Of a DNA stretch of 64,000 nt, positions 8,808-17,343 are shown piece by piece. How positions within the stretch are numbered: the first letter of the stretch is position 1; every line of letters starts with the position of its first letter. The DNA lies in the NCBI RefSeq assembly GCF_014257025.1, contig NZ_JACMSF010000024.1, positions 1 through 64,000 of the forward strand. The letters are read 5' to 3'. A program made the position numbers and the translations under genes. The notes under the pieces are model-generated. The model did not search any database, was not told the origin of the DNA, and saw only the letters and a program-made list of their open reading frames with translations. The DNA is from Streptomyces cupreus (GTDB lineage Bacteria > Actinomycetota > Actinomycetes > Streptomycetales > Streptomycetaceae).

Positions 8808-10427
8808 TCAGGAGTTGTCCTCAAGCGCGACCACATCGCGATAGGCGCTCTGCACCTTGTCCTTGCCGATCTGGTCGGTGATCTTGGACCATTCCCGGGC
8901 CACGCCGTCCAGCGCCTCCTGCGGCGAGTCCTGACCGGCCACGGCCGACGCGATGCCGTTGGCCAGCGCGGACATGTACTGGTTGACACCGGGAACGCGC
9001 AGGTCGAAGACGCGGTTGCCGCTCTTCTCCATGCCGGACAGTGTCAGTACGTACGACTCGGCGACCTCCTTGTCCCAGCCCTGCTCCTGCCAGAACGCCG
9101 GGTCGAAGTGGGAGTAGCGGTAGGGGTTGACGCCGAATCGGCCGATGGTCAGGTCGAGGGCGGTGTTGGCCTCGTTGCTGAAGAAGCACAGGTAGTCGAA
9201 GGCCATCTGGTGGTGCGTCGAGGCCTTGGCCACCGCCGAGGTCCATCCCCAGGTGAAGTAGGGCGCCTGGTTGGCCTTCTTGTCCCACGACTTCGTGGTG
9301 CGGTTGTAGACCTCGGAGGAACCCGGCAGCGGTGCCGCCTGAACGTCGTTGCGGATCCTGCTGTCCGGCTGCTGGGCCTGGATGAAGGCGTCGTCCCACG
9401 AGTACGACATCAGCGTCTGCCCGCCCCCGAAGGAGAAGATCTCGTCTCCCAGGCCGAAGTTGGCGCCGCCGGGTGCCCAGGTGGACTTGGCCTTGACCAT
9501 GTCGTCCAGGGCGCGGACGAAGCCGGGCGTGTTGATCAGCGGCTTCATGGTCTCGACGTCGAAGAAGACACCGCCCTTGACGTCCGGGTTCTTCACGTAC
9601 GGCGCCGCCCGGCTGATGAACGCGGAGAACGTCAGGTCGTCACGCTTGGTCACCTCGGCGCTGCCGTAGTTGCGCTTGCCGTCGTCGTCGAGGTCCTTGC
9701 CGCTGAAGAACTCGGCTGTCCGCTGGTACTCGGCCCAGGTCTCGGGGACTTGCAGCTCCTGGCCGGTGGCCTGCTGGTACGCCGCCTTCCACTTCGGGTC
9801 CTTCAGCACATCGGCGCGGACCTTGAGGTAGTGCCGGTCACCGTCCACCGGGTACTGCACGACCTTCCCGTTCCAGGTCGCCACGTCCATGTAGGTCTTG
9901 GTGACGTCCTTCATCCCGCGGGTGTCGAGGTACTCCTGCGGCACCGGTTCCAGATACGGGGCCATGTCGCCGATCCACAGGGACGGGTAGAACATGACGT
10001 CGTACGCCGGCTGGCCGGCCTGAAGGGGCGTGAGGATCTTCTGGTACAGCTCGCCGAAGGGGACGTTGACGATCTCGACCTTGCCGCCGGTGATGTCCTC
10101 GAACTGCTTGGCGTGCAGCTGGGTCGGCTCGCCGATGACGGGAACGGCATGGCTGATGATCTTGAGTGTCTGGCCGGAGTAGTCCTTGCGGCTGATCGAG
10201 TCGTAGCTGCAGGGTCCGGGGACGTCGTTGACCTTTGTGGCCGGGTAGTCCTTGCCGTACTTCTGGTAGCTGATCTGCGAGCCGGGCTTGAAGAGCCCGG
10301 GCTTCTCCTTGGGCTTGTGCTGTGCCTGGCTCTGGGCGGTGCATGCCGTGGCGGTCAGGGCCGCGACGACGGCAAGGGCGGTCAGAACCGTGGACGGTCT
10401 GCTGCGCATGAGGCTTGACTTGGTCAT
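8808..10427 (-). CDS. ABC transporter solute-binding lipoprotein (GlpV-like)
   Basis: This is a 539-residue extracellular binding protein. The N-terminus is a lipoprotein signal ending in LTATAC, so Cys29 is the likely lipid anchor. At over 500 residues it is longer than most sugar-binding proteins (about 430) and closer to the GlpV group of glycerol importers. Binding-protein features include the ISHAVPVIGEPTQLHAKQF segment and the closing hinge helix. The ATG at 10427 has AGGAG seven bases upstream. The gene lies 16 bp after the alcohol dehydrogenase, so both are probably on one transcript. The ligand is inferred, from family resemblance and the dehydrogenase next door, to be a small polyol or alcohol; it is not shown by the sequence. 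Confidence 0.85.
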   Translation of the reverse strand: MTKSSLMRSRPSTVLTALAVVAALTATACTAQSQAQHKPKEKPGLFKPGSQISYQKYGKDYPATKVNDVPGPCSYDSISRKDYSGQTLKIISHAVPVIGEPTQLHAKQFEDITGGKVEIVNVPFGELYQKILTPLQAGQPAYDVMFYPSLWIGDMAPYLEPVPQEYLDTRGMKDVTKTYMDVATWNGKVVQYPVDGDRHYLKVRADVLKDPKWKAAYQQATGQELQVPETWAEYQRTAEFFSGKDLDDDGKRNYGSAEVTKRDDLTFSAFISRAAPYVKNPDVKGGVFFDVETMKPLINTPGFVRALDDMVKAKSTWAPGGANFGLGDEIFSFGGGQTLMSYSWDDAFIQAQQPDSRIRNDVQAAPLPGSSEVYNRTTKSWDKKANQAPYFTWGWTSAVAKASTHHQMAFDYLCFFSNEANTALDLTIGRFGVNPYRYSHFDPAFWQEQGWDKEVAESYVLTLSGMEKSGNRVFDLRVPGVNQYMSALANGIASAVAGQDSPQEALDGVAREWSKITDQIGKDKVQSAYRDVVALEDNS

Positions 10428-10443
10428 GGAGACTCCTGCGGTG

Positions 10444-11469
10444 TCAGGGGACCAAGATCGCCCGGCCGCGTACGGCCCCGGCGTCCAGGTCGTCGAGGGC
10501 CTGCTGGAAGGAGGCCAGGGGGTAGCGCTGGGTGTGCAGGGTGACCTTGTCCTGGGCCGCGAGGACCATCAGCTCGGAGAGGTCGTTGTAGGAGCCCACG
10601 AGGTTGCCGATGAAGTTGATCTCCGTGGAGATGACGTCGATCGTCGGCACGTGCAGCCGGCCGCCGTAGCCGATGACGTAGTAGTTGCCGTTACGGCGCA
10701 GACAGGCCACGCCCGTCTCGACGGCACCCCCCTCACCGACGAAGTCCAGGACGGCCTCCGCCCCGTGCCCCGAGGTGAGCTCCCGTACCCGGTCGGCTTC
10801 GCTTCCGTCCGCGATGAGCGTGTGGTCGGCGCCCAGTTCCTTGGCCAGGGCCAGGGCCTCCGGGCTGCGGTCGATGACGATCATCTCGACCGGCGAGAGG
10901 GCCCGCAGCACCTGAATGCCGATGTGCCCGAGCCCGCCGGCGCCGATGACCACGGCCCGGTCGCCGGGCCGCAGGACCCGGGCCGCCTTGGCGACGGCGT
11001 GGTACGCCGTCAGCCCGGCGTCGGCCAGGGCCGCCACCGAGGCCGGCTCCAGGGACGGGGCGAGCGGTACGACGGAGCGGGCGCTGGTCTTCAGGTACTC
11101 GGCGTAGCCCCCGTGGGTGTCGATGCCGGGGAAGGCGGAGTTCATGCAGTGCACGTCGTCCCCGGCCCGGCAGGCGCGGCACAGGCCGCAGGTCACCAGC
11201 GGGTGCAGGATGACGGGGTCACCGACCTTGACGTGGGTGACGGCCTGTCCGACCTCCGCGACCCAGCCGGCGTTCTCGTGGCCGATCGTGTACGGAAGGG
11301 TGACCCCGCTCTTGTCCTTCCACTGTCCTTCGAGGATGTGCAGATCGGTCCGGCACACTCCGGCGCCCCCGATCTTCACGATCACATCGAGCGGACCGGT
11401 GACCTGCGGATCGGGCACGTCCACGAGCGCGGGCGGCTCGTCGTACTCGATGACCTGCACGGCTTTCAT
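10444..11469 (-). CDS. Zinc-dependent, NAD(P)-linked alcohol dehydrogenase
   Basis: The 341-residue medium-chain dehydrogenase carries the catalytic-zinc ligands Cys in GVCRTDLH (about residue 38) and the GHENAGWVAEVG motif (His-Glu, about 63-64). The four structural-zinc cysteines are in the CGLCRACRAGDDVHC loop. The coenzyme-binding Rossmann fold shows GAGGLG near 175, followed by an acidic residue (IVIDRS) favouring NAD over NADP. It should oxidise a primary alcohol or polyol to an aldehyde in the cytoplasm. It is the first gene of the transport operon and directly faces the AcoR-like activator gene, suggesting that it acts on the imported substrate. The ATG has GGGAG upstream. Confidence 0.9.
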   Translation of the reverse strand: MKAVQVIEYDEPPALVDVPDPQVTGPLDVIVKIGGAGVCRTDLHILEGQWKDKSGVTLPYTIGHENAGWVAEVGQAVTHVKVGDPVILHPLVTCGLCRACRAGDDVHCMNSAFPGIDTHGGYAEYLKTSARSVVPLAPSLEPASVAALADAGLTAYHAVAKAARVLRPGDRAVVIGAGGLGHIGIQVLRALSPVEMIVIDRSPEALALAKELGADHTLIADGSEADRVRELTSGHGAEAVLDFVGEGGAVETGVACLRRNGNYYVIGYGGRLHVPTIDVISTEINFIGNLVGSYNDLSELMVLAAQDKVTLHTQRYPLASFQQALDDLDAGAVRGRAILVP

Positions 11470-11507
11470 GGCGGCTCCCTGCGAGTCGGCGGGTGGATGG
11501 TGCGCCG

Positions 11508-11564
11508 ATTACACAGGCCGCCGTGCGCAGGCCGATGTCTCAGAAATCGTCCGCGGATGTCTCA
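11508..11564 (-). promoter_or_regulatory. Candidate activator sites and promoter of the alcohol/transport operon
   Basis: GATGTCTCA occurs twice, at 11534-11542 and 11556-11564, exactly 22 bp apart, or two helical turns. On the operon strand these read TGAGACATC. A possible -10 element TGTAAT lies at 11508-11513 on the same strand, placing the nearer repeat over the -35 region. Direct repeats spaced by whole turns fit side-by-side activator dimers, probably the AcoR-like protein encoded divergently. Binding itself is inferred. Confidence 0.45.
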
Positions 11565-11651
11565 ATCTGATACACGCCGTAGGCGCCACGCCGTCGAGCT
11601 GGTCCAATCACTGCATTGAGAGAACGTGACGCGCGCCGTACGGGAGTGTTA

Positions 11652-13436
11652 ATGCCCCGCCACCAGCCCGGAAGCTCGCTGAGAGCAGCCAGAGAGCTCT
11701 ACCTGGAAGTCACCAAGGACCCGAGCGCCCGGCCGCTCGTGGTCGCCTCGTGGCAGCGTTCGATGGAGCACCAGGTGAAGTCGGGCAGCCTCGACGCTCC
11801 GTACCTGGACAACCCCAATCTGGAGAGCCCGCTCGCCCGGGCGGCGCTGCCGATCGTGGACCGGCTGCACGAGCAGCTCGCCGACGACCCGGTCTCCATG
11901 ATGATCACGGACCGGAACGGCGTGGTGCTCTCCCGGAGGGTGTCCCACGAGGGGCTGACGACCAACCTCAACCGCGTGCGGCTGGCTCCGGGCCATGTGT
12001 TCTCCGAGCGCTACGTGGGCACCAACGGCATCGGGACCGCGCTGGCCAGCGGCCGCCCCGTCATGATCGCCGGGCTGGAGCACTACGTCGAGGCTCTGCG
12101 GGACTTCCACTGCGCGGCCGTACCGATCCTGCATCCCACCCGGCGCACCCTGCTGGGAGCCTTCAACCTCACCACCATCCGTCAGGGCTCCGACGGCATG
12201 CTGATGGCCTTCGCCCGCTCGGTCGCGGCCCAGATCGAGGGTGAGATCGCGGCGATCACCTCGCGGCGTGAACGGGCTCTGTTCCATGACTACATGGAGG
12301 CGTGCTCCTCGGTGCGTCCAGGACCCGTACTGGCCCTCAGCCGCGATGTCGTCATGATGAACGAGCAGCTCAGCGCCGCGGTGACCGGGCCGGACCACTA
12401 CGCACTGCTCGACCACGCCCGCGAGATCGCCGACAGCCCCCGCACGGAGGGAACGCGCAGCCTCGCCCTGCCCTCCGGACGGGTCGCCGAACTCCGGGTC
12501 AGTCGCTGTCGGCGCGAGCACAGCGACGCGGGCGCCGTATTCCGGGTCCGGCTGATCGGACGCCCCCAGCCCGGCCCCGCCGTCTTCGCCGCGCCCGTCC
12601 GCTCCGACCTGGGACTGGTGGGCTCGTCCCCGCACTGGCTGCGCGCCGTCGCCGACAGCCGTACGGCGTTCGTCGCCGGGACCTGGCTGCACCTGGTGGG
12701 CGAAGCCGGCGTCGGCAAGAGGACGCTGGTCGAGGCCCTGCACCGAGCCCACGGTGCCGGACGCCGACTGGAGATGACACAGCCGCCGCTGTCCGACTCG
12801 CCTGCCGTCACCGAAGGCTGGCTGCACGACATCGAAGAGCTGCTCACCGTACCGTCCACCGTGCTCGTCCTGCGCGACGTCCACCTCCTGGGCGACCAGC
12901 TGCGACATCGGCTGAGGAACCTGCTGACGCATCTGGACGGCACCGCGACCGGGCAACTGGTCCTGACCAGCCAGCCGTCGATGGCCGGCATGGAGGACCG
13001 ATTCGACCAGCTCTGCGGTGCCTTGGTGGAGGTGCCGCCGCTGCGCCATCGGCACGCGGACATCGAAGTGCTGGCCCGCTTCTTCCTGCGCAAGTACCGG
13101 CCGAGCGGCGAGAGCAGGTTCTCCCCCGATGCCCTGACCATGCTGCAGCGATGCCCCTGGCCGGAGAACGTCCGCCAGCTCGAATCGGTGATGCGCGGGC
13201 TGGCGCGGCGGCCTTCCGGCCCGATGATCCATACGGAGGACCTCCCGCCGGAATGCCGGGTGTCCTCGCACAAGGTCCTGACCGCCATCGAGGCGCTCGA
13301 ACGCGACGCCATTCTGCGCGGGTTGATGGACCGCAACTCCAACGTCCAGCGCACCGCGCAGGACCTCGGGATCTCCCGCGCGACGATGTACCGCAAGATG
13401 CGCCGTTACGGGATCGTCCCGTCGAGCCTGACCTGA
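11652..13436 (+). CDS. AcoR-like transcriptional activator (GAF + degenerate AAA+ + Fis-type HTH)
   Basis: The 594-residue regulator has an N-terminal sensory part with the conserved GTNGIGTALASGRPV segment (near 120-135) and VPILHPTRRTLLGAFNLTT, typical of AcoR-family GAF sensors. A AAA+-like domain follows with Walker A GEAGVGKRTL (near 350), Walker B-like VLVLRDVHLL and CPWPENVRQLESVM. A Fis-type helix-turn-helix (VQRTAQDLGISRATMYRKMRR) closes the protein. The sigma-54 contact loop GAFTGA is absent, as expected in actinobacteria, which lack sigma-54. It probably works as an alcohol- or aldehyde-responsive activator of the divergent operon. The ATG at 11652 has GGGAG six bases ahead. Confidence 0.88.
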   Translation: MPRHQPGSSLRAARELYLEVTKDPSARPLVVASWQRSMEHQVKSGSLDAPYLDNPNLESPLARAALPIVDRLHEQLADDPVSMMITDRNGVVLSRRVSHEGLTTNLNRVRLAPGHVFSERYVGTNGIGTALASGRPVMIAGLEHYVEALRDFHCAAVPILHPTRRTLLGAFNLTTIRQGSDGMLMAFARSVAAQIEGEIAAITSRRERALFHDYMEACSSVRPGPVLALSRDVVMMNEQLSAAVTGPDHYALLDHAREIADSPRTEGTRSLALPSGRVAELRVSRCRREHSDAGAVFRVRLIGRPQPGPAVFAAPVRSDLGLVGSSPHWLRAVADSRTAFVAGTWLHLVGEAGVGKRTLVEALHRAHGAGRRLEMTQPPLSDSPAVTEGWLHDIEELLTVPSTVLVLRDVHLLGDQLRHRLRNLLTHLDGTATGQLVLTSQPSMAGMEDRFDQLCGALVEVPPLRHRHADIEVLARFFLRKYRPSGESRFSPDALTMLQRCPWPENVRQLESVMRGLARRPSGPMIHTEDLPPECRVSSHKVLTAIEALERDAILRGLMDRNSNVQRTAQDLGISRATMYRKMRRYGIVPSSLT

Positions 13437-13481
13437 CGGGCCGCGTCCGGTGCTGCTGGAGTCCTCGCAGCAAGGCTGCTG

Positions 13482-14384
13482 TCACACAGATCGTTCGGCA
13501 CCGTAGTAGCCGTGGCGCAGCCGGAACCTCATGGCGTCGGTGCCTTCGGCTTGGATGTGCGCGATCAGCATCGACCTCAGCGGCTCGGGCAACTGCTTGC
13601 CGTGTACGCTGATCCATTCCTGGGAGCCGAAAAGCGCGGCCGCGCCGTCGAGTTGGACCGGGCTCGGAGAGCGCGTGGTGAGTGCGGCGAGGATGAGGTC
13701 AGGGTCTTCGGCCAGCAGCTGCTGTTGTACCGCCATGTCGTACCACTTCAGGCCGCCGGTGGACTCTCTGGAGGGAATCCCGGCCCAGGCCAGCAGGACG
13801 CGGATCCGCTCGACCGCGCCGGGACAGCGGTGTCGGACCAGAGTGGCGAGCCGGTCTTTAGCGTCTTGAAGTCGACGTGACCAGGCTTCAAGGTCGCGGC
13901 CCTGCGGATGAGCCACGTCCGCGGCCGCCTCGGACAGCCCTGCTGGCGCGGCCTGGATCCAACGCATCCTGCGCCGCTCGGCCTCGGCCTCCTGCGCAGC
14001 CAGCGCCGACTGAGCCTCCCGCGATCCGGTCAGGCCTCGCTCCGCCAGCCATTCGGTGAGCGCCGGACCGTCCCGGAGGTCGGCGTCGCAATTCCCGATC
14101 CCTCGGAGACCGGACTGGTGGTGCAGCGTCCAGCAGGCGATCAGCTCGCCGTCCACGTCGTGAACCATGATCGTCGGCCAGCCGTCGCACCGGCACTGGT
14201 CGCCGGTGCCGCCGTCAACGATGGCCAGCAGCCGGGCCAGGTCGACGATCTCGGCACCGGTGACCACGATCCGCGCCAAGTCGGCGGAGTCGACCTCGGC
14301 AGGCGGTCCCTCGACGATCACGACGCGACCGGCACGGTTCAGCACCTCCCGCAGCCGAGCCGTTGTCGGCGCGCCCTCAGCCAT
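13482..14384 (-). CDS. Hypothetical protein
   Basis: This is a 300-residue soluble protein of no recognised family. Residues 1-75 look like an alpha/beta unit (RVVIVEGPPAEVD, ARIVVTGAEIVDLARLLAIV). The middle, around residues 115-200, is helical and charged, with QSALAAQEAEAERRRMRWIQ as a likely coiled segment. Two Cys occur close together in GDQCRCDGW. The C-terminal 90 residues are helical (LRSMLIAHIQAEGTDAMRFRLRHGYYG). The ATG at 14384 is preferred because GGGAG lies upstream and the 42 extra in-frame codons are low in character. It converges with the AcoR-like gene. Confidence 0.7.
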   Translation of the reverse strand: MAEGAPTTARLREVLNRAGRVVIVEGPPAEVDSADLARIVVTGAEIVDLARLLAIVDGGTGDQCRCDGWPTIMVHDVDGELIACWTLHHQSGLRGIGNCDADLRDGPALTEWLAERGLTGSREAQSALAAQEAEAERRRMRWIQAAPAGLSEAAADVAHPQGRDLEAWSRRLQDAKDRLATLVRHRCPGAVERIRVLLAWAGIPSRESTGGLKWYDMAVQQQLLAEDPDLILAALTTRSPSPVQLDGAAALFGSQEWISVHGKQLPEPLRSMLIAHIQAEGTDAMRFRLRHGYYGAERSV

Positions 14385-14701
14385 GCCCACCGCTCCCTTG
14401 TAGATCACGTCCGCGAGGATACCGAGAGGGTTCCGGCACCGGCCCGCTGGTTTCGACGGACCTGGCTTCACCGGACTGTCCCCTCCCCACCGCAAGGACG
14501 GGCCGTTCAAAGGTGACTCGGGGCCGGCATGGTTCCGGTCGGCGTGGAGCGAGGCGATCGTCGGGCTGTTCAGACCGACGCCGATGCGGAGGATCCGGCT
14601 TCGACCGGGCCCGCTGTGCCCGCTGTGCCCGCAGGAACAAAGCCGAGCGAACCGTCAACACGACTTCATCGGCGCCGATGCTGGGGCGTTAGCCTCGGCT
14701 C
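14385..14701. other. Divergent intergenic region, nothing specific seen
   Basis: These 317 bp separate two divergent hypothetical genes. They must hold the promoters of both, but no clear operator, repeat or RNA gene was recognised. Confidence 0.4.
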
Positions 14702-15679
14702 ATGATTCCTGCGAGACTCCCGAAGGTCATCACGCGCCACCGCGGCGGGCGGATCTGTGCCTACCTGCTGGACTCCAGCGCTTTCGGGGCGCTGGAGCCC
14801 GCCGCGGTGTTCCAGCCGCGGGCCGGCGACGAGGTCGTGGCGTCGGTGGTTCGGCCCGATCTGGAGCGAGTTGTGTATACGACGCTGAACGGGATCGTCT
14901 GCCTCACGCGCGCCGGTGACCTGGTGTGGGCATCGGCCTTCGAGCCGCACTCCGACGTGCGCCTTGGCCACCGGCCTGGCTGTGCGCTGTCCCTGGACGG
15001 CCGGACTGTGTGGGTCTACCGGCCGGACGCGATGGCGCAACGCGGGGACAGAGACCAGTGGGTCGTGTACGACGCCGGCAGCGGGGCGGCCCTCGTCCGC
15101 CGGGAGTTGGAGACGGTCGGGCACGGCGCCGGCCACCACGTGCACCCCGTGGACGGCAGCATCTACCTCGACATCGGTGAGGGCCAGGACGGCTCCGTCA
15201 TTCTCAGGGGTATGACCGGGGCCGACGGCGAGCCGGAGTTCGTGAGGTACCCGTGGTGGGACCGCTGCCTGATCGATCTGGCGCCGGACGGGGAGCAGTT
15301 CATGACCGTCGACCACGGGCAGGGGCACGTCGCCTTCCACCGCCACCCCAGCGGGGACGTGCTCTTCAGTCTGCCCGTCGAGGCCTTCGGGTACGACCCG
15401 GAGGAGACCTTCTTGGAGTGGAGCGGCGGCTACCTGACCCCGGACACCGCTGTCGTCACCCTGGGCGGTGAGAGCCAGGACGAGGAGGAGTGGTTCCGCT
15501 ACCACCTGATCGACGTGCGCACGGGCACACCCAGCGGCGAGATCGCCTTCGAGGTGAGCAATCCGTACGACGTAGAGCCCTTGGGCGACGGCTCCTGGCT
15601 CACCAACGGCCCCGATGGCCATCCCATCCGCTGGTCCCGCGCTCCGCTGCCGACCACACCGCGGACCCTGGAGCGCTGA
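14702..15679 (+). CDS. Hypothetical protein, probable beta-propeller
   Basis: The 325-residue soluble protein shows repeated short beta-strand units of the style ...GRTVWVYRPD, QWVVYDAGSG, GSIYLDIGEGQDG, GHVAFHRHPSGDVLF and YHLIDVRTG. This pattern resembles WD40/quinoprotein-like propeller blades. There is no signal peptide or enzyme motif, so it is probably a cytoplasmic binding scaffold. It starts at ATG 14702 with a weak ribosome binding site and stands alone. Family and partner are unknown. Confidence 0.7.
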   Translation: MIPARLPKVITRHRGGRICAYLLDSSAFGALEPAAVFQPRAGDEVVASVVRPDLERVVYTTLNGIVCLTRAGDLVWASAFEPHSDVRLGHRPGCALSLDGRTVWVYRPDAMAQRGDRDQWVVYDAGSGAALVRRELETVGHGAGHHVHPVDGSIYLDIGEGQDGSVILRGMTGADGEPEFVRYPWWDRCLIDLAPDGEQFMTVDHGQGHVAFHRHPSGDVLFSLPVEAFGYDPEETFLEWSGGYLTPDTAVVTLGGESQDEEEWFRYHLIDVRTGTPSGEIAFEVSNPYDVEPLGDGSWLTNGPDGHPIRWSRAPLPTTPRTLER

Positions 15680-16031
15680 CGGGCACTCACCGGTCTGTCC
15701 CCGGGCCGGGCCGCGACGATCCACCACCGGGCAGACAGTGCCCTGGCGTCATGGCGGCGATGCTCACGTGCGGTGCCAAGCGAGGGCGCGGCGAGAACCA
15801 GAGCAGGGCATGCAGGCCCGGGTCGGCGCCGGACTGACTGACCGATCGTGCAGAGCCTGAGTCGCGGCATCTCGCCTGTCCACGTCGGCGTCTGCCCCGG
15901 CCGTCAGCGCGACGCCATGCACGGGATCAGAGCTCCAGTGCGCGCGGCTCAGGCCTTTCACATGGGGCTCGCCCCTTGCGCCGAGCAGGTCCCTCCGACC
16001 CCGCACCCATGAGAAGTGATTCATATGGACA

Positions 16032-16046
16032 TGGCTTTCATTGTCA
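16032..16046. promoter_or_regulatory. Weak candidate Zur box upstream of the Fur-family gene
   Basis: The 15-mer TGGCTTTCATTGTCA read on the minus strand is TGACAATGAAAGCCA. It matches about 10 of 15 positions of the actinobacterial Zur consensus (TGAAAATGATTTTCA, from memory). It lies 52 bp ahead of the regulator start, so autoregulation by zinc is possible. The rest of 15680-16097 shows no gene. Confidence 0.25.
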
Positions 16047-16097
16047 TTTAGCCTCACTGTTGTGCCGCTCGGCGACATCCTGTGGAGGTGACCTGCC

Positions 16098-16580
16098 ATG
16101 GCCAGTCGGACGACCCGGCAGCGGGCCGCGGTCCTGGAAGGGCTGGCGGGCTGTCAGGACTTCGTGTCGGCCCAGGAACTGCACGCCCGGCTGACGGCGG
16201 GCGGACATCGGATCGGGCTGACCACCGTCTACCGGACGCTCCGTGGCCTTGTGGCCGTCGGCCGGGTCGACGTCGTACGCGATGAATCCGGTGAACGGCT
16301 CTACCGGCCGCGGCCGGACGACGGGCACCAGCACTATCTGATCTGCCGGGCCTGCGGCCACAGCCGCCCGGTGGACTCCGCGGTCGTCGAGGAGTGGGCC
16401 GATCGCGTCTCCGCGGACACTGGCTTCGCCGCCGTGGAGCACACCGTCGAACTCAGCGGCATCTGCGCCGGCTGCCAACCGTGCCCGGCCGAGAGGCCGG
16501 CCGAAGGAGGAGGGTCGCCATGTCCCTGGGATTGCGCCCGACCGGCCGGCCGGGGCCGGACCCGCAGCTGCGCAGGCTGA
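16098..16580 (+). CDS. zur: Fur-family metal regulator, Zur-like
   Basis: The 160-residue protein has the Fur winged helix (TTRQRAAVLEGLAG to LTTVYRTLRGLVAVGRVDVV) and a dimerisation domain with ligands H-x-H (DGHQHYLICRACGH) and a second pair of cysteines (SGICAGC). These Cys-x2-Cys pairs form the structural zinc site; HQHY and the GH of CRACGH resemble the regulatory site of Zur. It should repress zinc-uptake and zinc-sparing genes when zinc is sufficient. Compared with usual Zur (about 140 residues) it has a 25-residue Pro/Cys/Arg-rich tail that overlaps the next reading frame by 61 bp. That suggests the true stop was lost or shifted. GGAGGTG precedes the ATG. Confidence 0.8.
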   Translation: MASRTTRQRAAVLEGLAGCQDFVSAQELHARLTAGGHRIGLTTVYRTLRGLVAVGRVDVVRDESGERLYRPRPDDGHQHYLICRACGHSRPVDSAVVEEWADRVSADTGFAAVEHTVELSGICAGCQPCPAERPAEGGGSPCPWDCARPAGRGRTRSCAG

Positions 16581-16829
16581 AGGAGTCCGTCCGGGCGCTG
16601 CTCGACCTCGACGACGACACCGCCGTGGCGATCCGCCGGCCCATCTGCGCCGAACCCGGCTGCCCACCCGTCGAGACGGTCGTCGCCGTGCTGCCGATGG
16701 ACGGCGAGGCCCCCGCCGCTGGACCCTGCACCGACCGGCCGGGCAGTTCACCGAGGACGAGTTGCGGGCCACCCTCCTCGACTCCGGACAAACACAGGTC
16801 GAGGCGCGGATCCGGTCGATCAACGCGCG
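16520..16829 (+). pseudogene. Frameshifted small gene between zur and the CobW remnant
   Basis: From ATG 16520 the frame encodes a Zur-locus-type small protein (LKESVRALLDLDDDTAVAIRR ending near a GCPPVETVVAVLP segment). At about 16711-16715, in a run of C residues, the continuation moves to another frame, which reads WTLHRPAGQFTEDELRATLL and then DSGQTQVEARIRSINAR. One missing base restores the full protein of about 105 residues. The function is unknown; such proteins accompany CobW-type GTPases. Confidence 0.65.
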
Positions 16830-17162
16830 GTGCACATACGCGCCGACGATCCCGCCTTCCTCACCGAGACCGAGCTGGCGGGCGAGCTGGACGAGGACCG
16901 GCTCAACGCCCGGCTCCGCACGCTTCTGCGTACCAAAGGCGTCGACAGCATCCGTTCGTAGGGCCTCCTCGCCCTCGCTAGGGAGCCCAAGCAGTGCGTC
17001 TTCCAGGGCGTCCCCATGCTGCTCAACGGCACCCTCGGACGAGCCTGGCGCGAGGGCGAACCGTGCGGCAGCAAACTGGTGTTCATCGGCCGCCACCTAG
17101 ACCGCGAGGCCCTGGAGCGCGGTTTCGCCGACTGCCCGGCCACCGCAGGAGCGGCCGCGTGA
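16830..17162 (+). pseudogene. C-terminal remnant of a CobW/G3E GTPase with an in-frame stop
   Basis: From 16830 the frame reads DDPAFLTETELAGELDEDRL, then LLRTKGVDSIRS, then TAG at 16959-16961. It then continues in the same frame with GLLALAREPKQ and FQGVPMLLNGTLGRAW, ending in KLVFIGRHLDREALERGF before TGA at 17160-17162. The second part is the typical CobW C-terminal domain. The GTPase domain with its Walker motifs is missing altogether. Next to zur this was probably a zinc metallochaperone, now lost. Confidence 0.75.
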
Positions 17163-17340
17163 GCCTCACCGTCGCCTCCGGACTCACCGTCGCCCGGGAC
17201 CTCACCGTGGACGACGCGCCGGTCGCGCTCAGCGCGCGCGGCGACCTGGTGGCCGTCGCCGGGGCCGGGGGCACGGCGAAGATCCTGGACGCCGCGATGG
17301 GGGCCGAGTTGGGCGCACTGGAGCTGCCGGGCGGCGCGCT
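17159..17340 (+). pseudogene. 5' fragment of a beta-propeller (WD40-like) gene
   Basis: GTG at 17159 overlaps the CobW stop (GTGA), showing the original operon coupling. About 60 codons follow, with propeller-like strands (DLVAVAGAGGTAKILDAAMG). Similarity ends near 17340, where a different, inverted fragment begins, and the frame then runs antisense into the next gene. The gene has been cut by a rearrangement. Confidence 0.5.
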
Positions 17341-17343
17341 CTG

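Noticed and set aside
8352..10418. Very long plus-strand frame (688 codons) over the ABC operon
   Set aside because: It is antisense to the solute-binding protein and permease genes, which have clear lipoprotein and membrane motifs and ribosome sites; the frame is Val/Arg/Gly-rich with no recognisable domain, typical of GC-rich shadow frames.
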